Positions 1-6,690 of a stretch of DNA of 8,109 nt are shown here, piece by piece. The notes under the pieces were generated by a model. It ran no database searches and had not been told where the DNA came from. It was given only the letters and a program-made list of their open reading frames with translations. Origin of the DNA: Chryseobacterium gleum (GTDB taxonomy: Bacteria; Bacteroidota; Bacteroidia; Flavobacteriales_D; Crocinitomicaceae); the NCBI GenBank assembly GCA_945877005.1, contig CAMCQL010000075.1, positions 1 to 8,109 on the forward strand, read 5' to 3'. The translations under genes were made by a program, and so were the position numbers. Positions within the stretch are counted from its first letter, which is position 1. Every line of letters starts with the position of its first letter.

Positions 1-870
1 GTGGTTTGTCATCCAGATCCTACACCTACTTATCTTAAATGGGTGCCAGATGTTGCTTGTATTGAAAATTTTGATGGCGATCATTTATTGGTTAAGAATC
101 GACTACTGAATGCAGATTTAATATTTAGTTTGGATTACAATGAGCCATCTCGTCTAGGTGATGCTATGGGAGCAATTTTGGTGCAATCGACTGCTAAAAA
201 AATAATGATCGATCATCATTTGATGCCCGCAGATTTTACCGATCTGACGCTTTCAGATACTTCGTCTTGTTCTACTTGTCAGTTAGTTTTTGATTTGATA
301 GAAAGGGCTGATTGGATGAGTCATTTTTCTGTCAATGCGGCGGTTTCAATCTATTTGGGAATCATGACTGATACTGGTTCTTTTCGATTTCCATCGGTTC
401 AACCTAGAACGCATGAAATTATCGCAAAACTTTTGACGTTTGAAATCAATCATTCGCTTATACATGAGGCTATTAATGATGTAAATACATTAGATCGTCT
501 ACGACTTAAAGGTTTTGCATGTTCCGATAAATTAGTTGTCAACGAAAAAGACAGGTATGCTTATATCACTTTGACTCAAGAAGAATTAGAACGCTACAAT
601 TATCAAAAAGGAGATACTGAAGGATTGGTAAATACTGCATTATCGATTGTGGGTATGCGTATTGCCTTACTCTTTCAAGAGTATGAAAATTATGTGAAAA
701 TTTCATTCCGATCTAAAGGAAAAGAAAACGCTGTAAACGTGATGGCTTCTACTTATTTTCATGGGGGTGGTCATGCGAATGCTTCTGGAGGTAAACACAA
801 TGGTTCCATTCAAGAAGCCGTTCAGCAATTTGAAAAAGTATTTCCAGAATTTTTTTCCTCATTCGAATAA
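1..870 (+). CDS. nrnA: DHH/DHHA1 phosphoesterase, NrnA-like (5' partial)
   Basis: This is a metal-dependent cytoplasmic phosphoesterase. By family knowledge, NrnA degrades nanoRNAs or short (di)nucleotides and can hydrolyse pAp; the substrate here is inferred. The visible 289 residues carry an HPDPTPTYLKW segment at the start, the metal-binding Asp of IFSLDYN (D45), the DHH signature (71-73), the GIMTDTGSFRF motif with D124, and the DHHA1 signature GGGHANASGG (255-264) near the C-terminus. The usual N-terminal motif I (an HxxPDGD-type segment) is absent. The family is normally about 320-345 residues, so roughly 30-50 residues lie before the window. The GTG at base 1 is therefore an internal Val codon rather than the start. 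The stop at 868-870 is 4 bases before the gldI-like start, suggesting co-transcription; phosphoesterase next to gldI is an arrangement I recall from flavobacteria. Confidence 0.93.
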   Translation: MVCHPDPTPTYLKWVPDVACIENFDGDHLLVKNRLLNADLIFSLDYNEPSRLGDAMGAILVQSTAKKIMIDHHLMPADFTDLTLSDTSSCSTCQLVFDLIERADWMSHFSVNAAVSIYLGIMTDTGSFRFPSVQPRTHEIIAKLLTFEINHSLIHEAINDVNTLDRLRLKGFACSDKLVVNEKDRYAYITLTQEELERYNYQKGDTEGLVNTALSIVGMRIALLFQEYENYVKISFRSKGKENAVNVMASTYFHGGGHANASGGKHNGSIQEAVQQFEKVFPEFFSSFE

Positions 871-874
871 ACTT

Positions 875-1384
875 ATGCAAATAGTTTATTTTATAGTAGT
901 ATTTCTGTTGTTTGGTTGTCGTTCAAAGGAATCGAAACCCTTGGAGGTACAATGGGACAAAGAAAAGTCAATTAAATTAAGTCATTCGGTTGCCGTCAAA
1001 GAAAAGCTAGCTATCAAGATGTACATTGCTAACCGTCCCTCTTATAAAATGGAAGAAACTGGAACTGGATTGAATTATTATATCTATTCTAAAACAACTG
1101 GTCCTTTGGCAGAAGCAGGTCGAGAGGCAGGTATCCATTATAAGATTTCTTTTTTAAATGGTTCAAAATGCTATTCTATGGATAGTGCTTCTACCGAATT
1201 TTATAAAATTGATCACAGTGAATTAGAAACAGGTTTGCAGGAAGGATTGAAGAAAATGCGCTTAGGTGAGAAAGCCATTTTGATAATACCGTCACATCTC
1301 GCGCATGGACTAACGGGAGATCAATCTAAAATTCTACCGTTTACTCCTTTAGTTATAGATATTACATTAAAAGAATTACGATGA
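875..1384 (+). CDS. gldI: GldI-like FKBP-type gliding motility lipoprotein
   Basis: This is a 169-residue lipoprotein with one C-terminal FKBP fold. GldI is needed for gliding in Flavobacterium johnsoniae and is thought to help fold exported motility or type IX secretion proteins; the role here is inferred from family. I chose the ATG at 875 because it begins a short signal peptide ending in a lipobox-like LFGC (C15). A longer in-frame ORF from 761 would add 38 non-signal residues read inside the preceding gene. A charged region follows (about 20-80), then FKBP (about 84-167). The segment LETGLQEGLKKMRLGE (118-132) and the GxxGDxxKI segment (145-153) resemble GldI as I remember it. FKBP12 active-site positions look degenerate: Trp59 is Leu121, Tyr82 is His144 and Asp37 appears to be Ser. 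Isomerase activity is thus doubtful. The stop overlaps the next ATG (ATGA), implying translational coupling. A generic FKBP lipoprotein is the alternative reading. Confidence 0.85.
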   Translation: MQIVYFIVVFLLFGCRSKESKPLEVQWDKEKSIKLSHSVAVKEKLAIKMYIANRPSYKMEETGTGLNYYIYSKTTGPLAEAGREAGIHYKISFLNGSKCYSMDSASTEFYKIDHSELETGLQEGLKKMRLGEKAILIIPSHLAHGLTGDQSKILPFTPLVIDITLKELR

Positions 1385-2244
1385 AAATAATCTCAGTTTG
1401 TTTTTTATTCTTTCTCCTCCTTTTTACTTTTTCTTGTCAAATAGAAGGTGTCGACAAAAAAAAAGAGGCAGCAATCGGTGAAAACCATGAATTGCCTTCA
1501 GTTATAGCTTCAAGCAAGAATAAATCTTTGCAACCCGAACCTTCAAAAACAGTTCAATTATTTAAGAACGGAATAAAAATTAAATGGTTCAAACGAGGAA
1601 AGGGACCTAAATTACAAAAAGAAGATGTTGTTGCAATTAATTTTCAAGTGCTTCTTTTGAATGGGGATTTAGTAGATGGAAACGAATTGTTAAGCAAACC
1701 TTTTCTTCCATTTTTGGTGGGTTATGGTATGCAGACTAAAGGATGGGATTTAGCTTTTACACATTTAAACGTTGGTGATTTTGTGGAGATTTATTTGCCC
1801 GCTGCTCTTGCGAGAGGAAAATATGGTGTGAAAGGGTTGATTCCACCAAATTCCCCTAATATTTTACGTGTAAAAATCCTAAAAAAAATGGCCCCTACTC
1901 GAGTAGAATCTGGAGTGAAAGTTTGGTTGTTAGAAGAGAATCCTACCGAAAAGTTGCGTGCTACTGAAAAAACTGAAGTGACTTTTCATTACATTGTAGG
2001 TACACCGACCAATCCGAGATACGACATTAGTTATCGAAGAAACACTCCTTATCGCTTGAGATTTTCTGATTTCGGAATTGTTTCAGGATTAAAAAAAGCG
2101 TTAATAAATGCAAAAAGATCTGACAAGCTTTGGGTAGTTGTACCCTCAGAAATGGCCTATGGATCAAAGGGATTGCTTGATCTTGTAAAACCAAATGAGC
2201 CGGTCTTCTACGACATATTCGTAGAAAATGTTACAAAAATTTAA
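1381..2244 (+). CDS. Tandem FKBP-type peptidyl-prolyl isomerase lipoprotein
   Basis: This is a 287-residue predicted lipoprotein with two FKBP-like domains, probably a peptidyl-prolyl isomerase or chaperone acting on exported proteins. The signal peptide ends in the lipobox TFSC (C19), followed by a polar, Lys/Glu/Ser-rich tether (about 20-58). Domain 1 (about 60-168) keeps the FKBP Asp (D99), the floor Trp (W122, in KGWD) and the flap Tyr (Y148), with Phe88 at the usual Tyr26 position. Domain 2 (about 175-286) keeps Y204, D215 and the classic AYGSKG flap (Y260), but has Leu237 where the Trp should be. Domain 1 is the better candidate for catalysis; these are alignments by eye to FKBP12. The start overlaps the gldI stop by 4 bases, so the two lipoproteins are very likely translated together. 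I recall an FKBP gene beside gldI in other flavobacteria. No terminator is visible after the stop. Confidence 0.88.
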   Translation: MKIISVCFLFFLLLFTFSCQIEGVDKKKEAAIGENHELPSVIASSKNKSLQPEPSKTVQLFKNGIKIKWFKRGKGPKLQKEDVVAINFQVLLLNGDLVDGNELLSKPFLPFLVGYGMQTKGWDLAFTHLNVGDFVEIYLPAALARGKYGVKGLIPPNSPNILRVKILKKMAPTRVESGVKVWLLEENPTEKLRATEKTEVTFHYIVGTPTNPRYDISYRRNTPYRLRFSDFGIVSGLKKALINAKRSDKLWVVVPSEMAYGSKGLLDLVKPNEPVFYDIFVENVTKI

Positions 2245-2262
2245 AATAAAGCTGTATATTTG
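2231..2262 (+). promoter_or_regulatory. Putative Bacteroidota-type promoter upstream of the M23-bamD-recN operon
   Basis: TATATTTG at 2255-2262, followed by CAA, is a full match to the Bacteroidota -7 consensus TAnnTTTG. The -33 element is weak: the nearest candidate is TTA at 2231-2233 (consensus TTG), 21 bases upstream and still inside the end of the FKBP gene. A transcript would begin about 5-8 bases after the -7 box, near 2267-2270, giving a leader of roughly 70 bases. It is the only good promoter match I found in the gaps between genes and would drive the six-gene set from the M23 peptidase to recN. This is inference from a short motif in AT-rich DNA. Confidence 0.5.
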
Positions 2263-2267
2263 CAACC

Positions 2268-2309
2268 GAGCGTATAGTGTGATTTTTAAAACACTACTAT
2301 TAATCGCTT
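2268..2309 (+). other. Stem-loop in the leader of the M23 peptidase gene
   Basis: A perfect 6-bp inverted repeat, TAGTGT (2275-2280) and ACACTA (2291-2296), encloses a 10-base AT-rich loop. It is nested in an outer arm pairing AGCG (2269-2272) with CGCT (2305-2308), extendable by a G-U pair (2268/2309). The arms are separated by an unequal internal loop of 2 and 8 bases. No T-tract follows, so it does not look like an intrinsic terminator. It starts where the transcript from the putative promoter should begin, so it may be a 5'-end mRNA stabiliser or an operator-like palindrome. No known riboswitch class is recognised. Confidence 0.4.
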
Positions 2310-2341
2310 TAAAGAACTGAAGTTACACTAAAAATAATTAA

Positions 2342-3406
2342 ATGAAGTTATTCTTTTTATCCTTATCTATCTCGCTTTTAAGCTTCACATTGACTGCACA
2401 AAATAATGTTGCAGATTATGATTTACAAGATCAATTAATTTTTGAAAATGAACCTGAGTTTAATCATGATAATTCTTTCGATGGAATTTTAAATTATGAT
2501 TTACATAAAAGAATTACTTCTGATCCTAAATTAAATTTCTCTCAAAACTGGAATACTCAAAGTTTATATTCTTCTAAAAACAGAGGGAGTGTTACACAAT
2601 TGAATGATACTTTATGGATGTGTGTTGAGGACTCTGCAAACGGACAATTTGTTATGCCACATTCTGGTTATATGACATCTAAATTTGGACCAAGATGGGG
2701 AAGGTCTCACCAAGGAGTTGATATCGGTTTGAAAACAGGTGAGATGGTTCGTTCTGCATGGAATGGCCGTGTTCGTTACGCGAAATTTAACGAAGGAGGT
2801 TATGGTAATTTAGTAGTAGTTCGTCATTATAACGGGTTTGAAACTTATTATGCCCACTTAAGTAAATTATTGGTTTCGCCTAATCAAGAAGTGAAAGCAG
2901 GTGATGTAATTGGTTTAGGAGGAAATACAGGGCATTCTTTCGGAGCGCATTTACATTTTGAGGTTCGTTTTTTCGATGTTGCAATTAATCCTGAACACAT
3001 CATTGATTTTGCTTCTAACAATGTAAGAGATGAAAATGTAATGGTTCATAAAAATATTTTCCAAGTAAAACTTCCTGGTGGATATAAAAAGTCTTCTGTA
3101 AAGGAGGAAGAGCATGACCACGATCATGAGTTAAATCACGAAGAAGATGAGTTTGAGCCAGTAGAATTACTTGCTGGTGTAACACTACCTGTTGCAAGTG
3201 AGGTAAAATTAATTGAGTCTGCAAAGAAAGTAACGCCAACTAAAACAGTTGTTAAAGAATACAAAAGATACTATTCTGTAAGAGTGGGTGATAATTTATC
3301 GAAAATTGCAGACCGTAACCGTACAACAGTTGAAAAATTGTGTCAGTTAAATGGTTTAAAATCATCTCGAGTATTGGAAGTTGGTGTTTCTATTCGTGTA
3401 AAATAA
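2342..3406 (+). CDS. Secreted M23 family metallopeptidase with C-terminal LysM domain
   Basis: This is a peptidoglycan hydrolase of the M23/LytM class, probably periplasmic, cutting cross-link peptides during wall growth or division (exact bond unknown). The 354-residue protein has a cleavable signal peptide with a likely cut at LTA|Q (after residue 19), then a low-complexity Asn/Asp-rich region (20-95). The M23 domain (about 103-222) has every expected zinc and catalytic residue: HxxxD (H123, D127), YAH (H172) and HLH (H203, H205). Because these are intact, it should be an active enzyme rather than an EnvC/NlpD-type activator. A linker follows with an acidic, His-rich patch (255-272, containing EEEHDHDHELNHEEDE). 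The C-terminus is a LysM peptidoglycan-binding domain (about 310-354: YYSVRVGDNLSKIADRN onward). It starts 97 bases after the FKBP gene, behind a putative promoter and stem-loop, with no Shine-Dalgarno. The bamD start lies 10 bases after its stop. Confidence 0.93.
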   Translation: MKLFFLSLSISLLSFTLTAQNNVADYDLQDQLIFENEPEFNHDNSFDGILNYDLHKRITSDPKLNFSQNWNTQSLYSSKNRGSVTQLNDTLWMCVEDSANGQFVMPHSGYMTSKFGPRWGRSHQGVDIGLKTGEMVRSAWNGRVRYAKFNEGGYGNLVVVRHYNGFETYYAHLSKLLVSPNQEVKAGDVIGLGGNTGHSFGAHLHFEVRFFDVAINPEHIIDFASNNVRDENVMVHKNIFQVKLPGGYKKSSVKEEEHDHDHELNHEEDEFEPVELLAGVTLPVASEVKLIESAKKVTPTKTVVKEYKRYYSVRVGDNLSKIADRNRTTVEKLCQLNGLKSSRVLEVGVSIRVK

Positions 3407-3416
3407 ACCACAAACT

Positions 3417-4202
3417 GTGAAAAGATACTTTCAACTTATTCTTTGTTTAACGTTATTAGTGTCTTGTTCTGAATATGGTCGCGTGATAAAATCAGATGAT
3501 TATCCAGCGAAATTTGAGTTAGCGAATCGTTTTTACGCTAAAAAATCCTACATAAAAGCAACGACACTTTACGAACAGGTTTATCAACGGTTACCAAAAA
3601 CAACAGAAGGAGAAATTTCCTATTATTTGTTAGGAAAATCTTATTACAATTTAGAAGATTATATTTTGGGGGCGTATTATTTAGCTTCCTTTTCAGATAA
3701 GTACCCTAGTAGTCCAAAATGTGAAGAGACGAGTTTCTTAAACGTATTATGTGCTGTTAGCAATTCACCAAAATATACCCTTGATCAAGCCGAAACAGAC
3801 GTTGCCTTGAATGAATTGCAATTGTTTATATATAAATATCCAAATTCAAGTCATCTTGACTCTTGTAATTTTTTGATGGATAAATTACGTTCAAAGCTTG
3901 AATTAAAAGAAGTTGAAACAATCAAGTTGTACGACAAAACAAGTCAATACAAATCTGCAGTAGTATTGTCATCGGCTTTTGTGAAAACACATCCTACTTC
4001 AATTTATCGAGAGCAAACACATTCGATTCTAGTCAAAAATTCGGCACTATTGGCAATTTACAGTATAGAATCGAAAAAAAAGGAAAGAATTACCGATGCT
4101 TTCGAAAGATATCGTAAATTTGAAACAGATTTTCCAAATTCACGTTATTTGTCTGAGTTAAAATCATTAATAACACAATTGGAGGGAAGTCAATTTAATT
4201 AA
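3417..4202 (+). CDS. bamD: Outer membrane assembly lipoprotein BamD (GTG start)
   Basis: BamD is the essential TPR lipoprotein of the BAM complex. It sits on the inner face of the outer membrane and helps BamA insert beta-barrel proteins. The 261-residue protein has a signal peptide ending in lipobox LVSC (C17). TPR-like helices follow: about 29-59 (FELANRFYAKKSYIKATTLY), 65-97 (a YYLLGKSYYNLEDYILGAYY run ending DKYP), 124-142 (ending in KYP), 177-193 and 226-252 (a RYRKFETDFPNSRY segment). The repeated 'F..(K/D)(Y/H/F)P' helix ends are typical of the BamD/YfiO family, and the length fits Bacteroidota BamD. The start is GTG at 3417: it sits exactly at the head of the signal peptide, and the next in-frame ATG is codon 154, well past the lipobox. 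It is 10 bases after the M23 stop and 13 bases before rpoZ. Operon position ahead of omega and coaBC supports the call. Confidence 0.92.
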   Translation: MKRYFQLILCLTLLVSCSEYGRVIKSDDYPAKFELANRFYAKKSYIKATTLYEQVYQRLPKTTEGEISYYLLGKSYYNLEDYILGAYYLASFSDKYPSSPKCEETSFLNVLCAVSNSPKYTLDQAETDVALNELQLFIYKYPNSSHLDSCNFLMDKLRSKLELKEVETIKLYDKTSQYKSAVVLSSAFVKTHPTSIYREQTHSILVKNSALLAIYSIESKKKERITDAFERYRKFETDFPNSRYLSELKSLITQLEGSQFN

Positions 4203-4215
4203 ATCTACATTAATT

Positions 4216-4551
4216 ATGAATTACAAGAACACAAATTCTGAGCGTTCAACAATTACACGCGATACAATTCGCTTCGAGGAAAAATCGGATGGAAACATCT
4301 ATGAAAGCATCGTTGCAATGTCAAAACGTTCGAATCAAATTTCTTCAGAGTTGAAGGAGGAGTTAACAACAAAATTGCAAGAATTTGCTTCTACTACTGA
4401 TAACTTGGAAGAAATATTTGAAAATAGAGAACAAATTGAAATTTCAAAATATTACGAAAGATTACCTAAACCTGTTGCAATCGCGATGTCTGAAATGTTA
4501 GATGATAAAATTTACATTCGCAAAACAGGAACAGAAGAAACAGAACAGTAA
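4216..4551 (+). CDS. rpoZ: RNA polymerase omega subunit (Bacteroidota RpoZ/Rpb6 type)
   Basis: This is the small omega subunit, which binds beta-prime in the cytoplasm and supports RNA polymerase assembly. The 111-residue protein has the omega/Rpb6 core: NIYESIVAMSKRSNQIS (27-43), where N27, Y29 and the K37-R38 pair match the usual family pattern. An acidic helical stretch follows (44-76), then a conserved tail with YYERLPKPVAIAMSEML (79-95) and KIYIRK (98-103). That C-terminal half is typical of the Bacteroidota form and is poorly matched by E. coli RpoZ, so such proteins are often left as hypothetical. It lies between bamD (13-base gap) and coaBC. Its stop and the coaBC start share one base (TAATG), which predicts translational coupling. 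rpoZ beside coaBC is also seen in other bacteria, which supports the assignment. Confidence 0.9.
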   Translation: MNYKNTNSERSTITRDTIRFEEKSDGNIYESIVAMSKRSNQISSELKEELTTKLQEFASTTDNLEEIFENREQIEISKYYERLPKPVAIAMSEMLDDKIYIRKTGTEETEQ

Positions 4552-5747
4552 TGAAAGGAAAACGCATACTCTTGGGAATTACAGGGGGTATAGCGGCTTA
4601 CAAAATTGCTAGTCTAATTAGATTATTTATTCAAGAAGAGGCAGAAGTCAGATGCATAATGACTCCTGCCTCTTCTGATTTTATAAGTCCGTTAACCATT
4701 GCAACCCTCTGTCAACATCCCGTATATATTGATTTTTGGAATAAATCGAACGGTGAATGGACAAATCATGTTGCACTCGGTGGTTGGGCGGATGTTTTTT
4801 TAATCGCACCTTTAACTGCTAATACTTTAGCGAAATTAGCAAATGGGTATTGTGACAATTTGTTAACGGCCACTTATTTGTCTTCAAAAACACAGGTTAT
4901 CGTTGCGCCAGCAATGGACTTAGACATGTATCAACATGCGACAACACATGAAAACTTATCAAAACTCAGCGCTCAAGGTGTGATCGTATTGCCACCGGAA
5001 GATGGGTTTTTAGCCAGTGGTCTCATCGGAAAAGGAAGATTGCCAGAGCCAACGGTGCTTTTTTCAACGATTCAAAATTATTTTAATATAAAAGCTTCTT
5101 TTGAAGGACAAACTGTATTAATTACAGCAGGACCAACGTATGAACACATTGATCCAGTTCGTTTTATAGGGAATCATTCCTCTGGGAAAATGGGGTATTT
5201 AATCGCGTCCTCTTTTTTGAAAAGAGGTGCAAAAGTTAAATTAATTTCAGGCCCTACACACCAAAAGTTAGACCATCCCAATTTAGAGTTACATCAGGTT
5301 ACCACAGCGTTAGAAATGCTTGAAGTGGTTCAGAAAGAATGGAGTCATTCTACTATTGGTGTATTTAGTGCAGCGGTCGCAGATTATCGACCAGTTCATG
5401 TTGCAGACCAAAAAATAAAAAAGAATACGGATGAACTGACGTTGAGGTTGGTGAAAAATCCAGATATTTTGGCTTGGGCAGGAGCAAATAAAGCTCAAAA
5501 GCAGTTTTTGGTTGGTTTTGCATTGGAAACGACAGATGGGAAGGCTTATGCAGAAGGTAAAATCACATCCAAAAAATTAGATGCAATCGTATTGAATTCC
5601 TTGGAAGTAAAGGGCGCAGGGTTTGGTGGTGATACCAATCAAGTGTCAATTTGCACGAAAGATTTCCATTGGAATTCCTACGAATTGAAATCAAAAGATG
5701 AAGTAGCGGAAGATATCGTTGAATTTATTCACGATACATTAAAATAA
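4551..5747 (+). CDS. coaBC: Bifunctional CoaBC (phosphopantothenoylcysteine synthetase/decarboxylase)
   Basis: This enzyme catalyses two consecutive steps of coenzyme A synthesis in the cytoplasm. CoaB joins 4'-phosphopantothenate to cysteine using CTP, and CoaC, an FMN flavoprotein, decarboxylates the product to 4'-phosphopantetheine. CoaC spans about 1-180: the FMN-binding GITGGIAAYK (9-18), the catalytic His (H73 in NHVALGGWAD), PAMDLDM (120-126, Asp where E. coli has PAMN) and the flap ASGLIGKGR (155-163). In that flap Ser156 stands where E. coli has the redox Cys158; I recall ASG as common in Bacteroidota. CoaB spans about 185-398: TAGPTYEHIDPVRFIGNHSSGKMG (192-215, with N208 matching E. 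coli N210), AAVADYRP (274-281), KIKK (288-291, catalytic Lys region) and VKNPDIL (301-307). The 398-residue length is normal. It overlaps the rpoZ stop by one base. Confidence 0.97.
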   Translation: MKGKRILLGITGGIAAYKIASLIRLFIQEEAEVRCIMTPASSDFISPLTIATLCQHPVYIDFWNKSNGEWTNHVALGGWADVFLIAPLTANTLAKLANGYCDNLLTATYLSSKTQVIVAPAMDLDMYQHATTHENLSKLSAQGVIVLPPEDGFLASGLIGKGRLPEPTVLFSTIQNYFNIKASFEGQTVLITAGPTYEHIDPVRFIGNHSSGKMGYLIASSFLKRGAKVKLISGPTHQKLDHPNLELHQVTTALEMLEVVQKEWSHSTIGVFSAAVADYRPVHVADQKIKKNTDELTLRLVKNPDILAWAGANKAQKQFLVGFALETTDGKAYAEGKITSKKLDAIVLNSLEVKGAGFGGDTNQVSICTKDFHWNSYELKSKDEVAEDIVEFIHDTLK

Positions 5748-5790
5748 AGCTAAAAAAATCGTTAATTTTAACTCAACTAAAAATACTGAT

Positions 5791-6690
5791 ATGCGCTTGT
5801 TGTTTGCTTTCTTGTTTTTCTTTCAAATTCCATTTTTTGCGCAAGAATTAAATTGTCAAGTAACCATTGTAGCAGATGCAAAGTTGGAAGTTTCCTCTTT
5901 GGACAAAGAAGTTTTTGAACAATTGAAACAATCTATTTATGAGTTCATGAATTCTACAAAATGGACAAAAGATAAATTTTTAGTAGAAGAAAGAATCAAT
6001 TGCAACCTTCAATTACAAATTACTTCTATTCCTTCACAAGGATCATACTCAGGATCTTTGCAAGTTCAGTCCTCTCGTCCAGTCTTCAATAGTAGTTATA
6101 CTACGACCGTATTTAATTTTTTAGATCAAAACTTAAATTTTCAATACACAAAGAATTCTGTGTTACTCTATGCTCCCAATCAATTTAGAGATAACCTAAC
6201 CTCTTTGTTAGCGTTTTATGCAAATTTTATCATAGGAATGGATTACGAGACTTTTTCATTGAAAGGTGGAACTCCTTTTTTTAACGAAGCACAGCAAATC
6301 GTTTCCAATGCTCAAAGTTCCGGAGGTGAAGGATGGCAATCTAATGAAGTAAGTAAAAAAAATAGATTTTGGTTGGTAGATAACGTGCTTCAGGAATTGT
6401 TTTCACCACTGAGAGTATCATTTTACGAGTATCATCGAAATGGATTAGATCAGTTGTATAGTAACAAAACAAATGCCGTTGCAGCTATTTATTCTTCCTT
6501 AGAACCATTGTCACAAGTAGTTTCTAATCGACCAAATTCAATTAACGTTTTGAATTATGTTCAAGCAAAATCAACAGAAATTAAGAATATGTTTTTAGAA
6601 GCAACAACAGAGCAGAAAACACAAATGGTTGATTTGTTGAAAAAATTAGATCCTGTTAATACCTCAAAATATCAAGAAATACTAGATTAA
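5791..6690 (+). CDS. porD: Secreted DUF4835 family protein (PorD-like)
   Basis: The 299-residue exported protein is recognised as DUF4835, a Bacteroidota-specific family. Some current annotations name it type IX secretion system protein PorD; I recall that name and cannot verify it, and the molecular function is unknown to me. A signal peptide with a likely cut at FFA|Q (after residue 17) gives a mature start QELNC, typical of the family. Recognisable stretches are the NSTKWTKDKF segment (54-63), QVQSSRPVFNSSYTTTVFNF (91-110), a LLAFYANFIIGMDYETFSLKGG region (139-160) followed by FFNEAQQIVSNAQ (163-175), GW (181-182), and YHRNGLDQLY (214-223). There is no lipobox and no membrane segment beyond the signal. 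It lies 43 bases after coaBC, an AT-rich gap with no clear promoter or terminator, and its stop directly abuts the recN ATG. The conserved place between coaBC and recN supports the family call. Confidence 0.82.
   Translation: MRLLFAFLFFFQIPFFAQELNCQVTIVADAKLEVSSLDKEVFEQLKQSIYEFMNSTKWTKDKFLVEERINCNLQLQITSIPSQGSYSGSLQVQSSRPVFNSSYTTTVFNFLDQNLNFQYTKNSVLLYAPNQFRDNLTSLLAFYANFIIGMDYETFSLKGGTPFFNEAQQIVSNAQSSGGEGWQSNEVSKKNRFWLVDNVLQELFSPLRVSFYEYHRNGLDQLYSNKTNAVAAIYSSLEPLSQVVSNRPNSINVLNYVQAKSTEIKNMFLEATTEQKTQMVDLLKKLDPVNTSKYQEILD

Noticed and set aside
1..3. GTG at base 1 as the start of the DHH phosphoesterase
   Set aside because: The N-terminal DHH motif I is missing and the family is 30-50 residues longer, so this codon is internal and the gene runs off the window.
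761..874. Upstream extension of the gldI-like reading frame
   Set aside because: The added 38 residues are read out of frame inside the DHHA1 end of the phosphoesterase gene and would bury the lipoprotein signal peptide that starts at 875.
2268..2309. Stem-loop as an intrinsic terminator for the nrnA-gldI-FKBP group
   Set aside because: The stem is short and AT-rich and no T-tract follows its 3' arm. It also lies downstream of the promoter-like site, so it would be transcribed with the next operon.
3015..3239. Minus-strand ORF of 74 codons
   Set aside because: It lies wholly inside the M23 gene, antisense to the linker region. Its Leu/His/Gln-rich composition is just the complement of the Glu/Asp/His-rich codons, and no family resemblance is seen.
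4513..4520. TACATTCG inside rpoZ as a promoter for coaBC
   Set aside because: It differs from TAnnTTTG at one position and has no TTG at the right distance upstream. The TAATG overlap with rpoZ makes co-transcription simpler.
5310..5498. Minus-strand ORF of 62 codons
   Set aside because: It is antisense to the conserved CoaB catalytic region, which fixes the coding strand. No start context or recognisable protein features.
5761..5772. GTTAA-TT-TTAAC palindrome and TAATTTTA between coaBC and the DUF4835 gene
   Set aside because: A 5-bp AT-rich repeat and a 7-of-8 match to the -7 box without a -33 element are expected by chance in a 43-base AT-rich gap.
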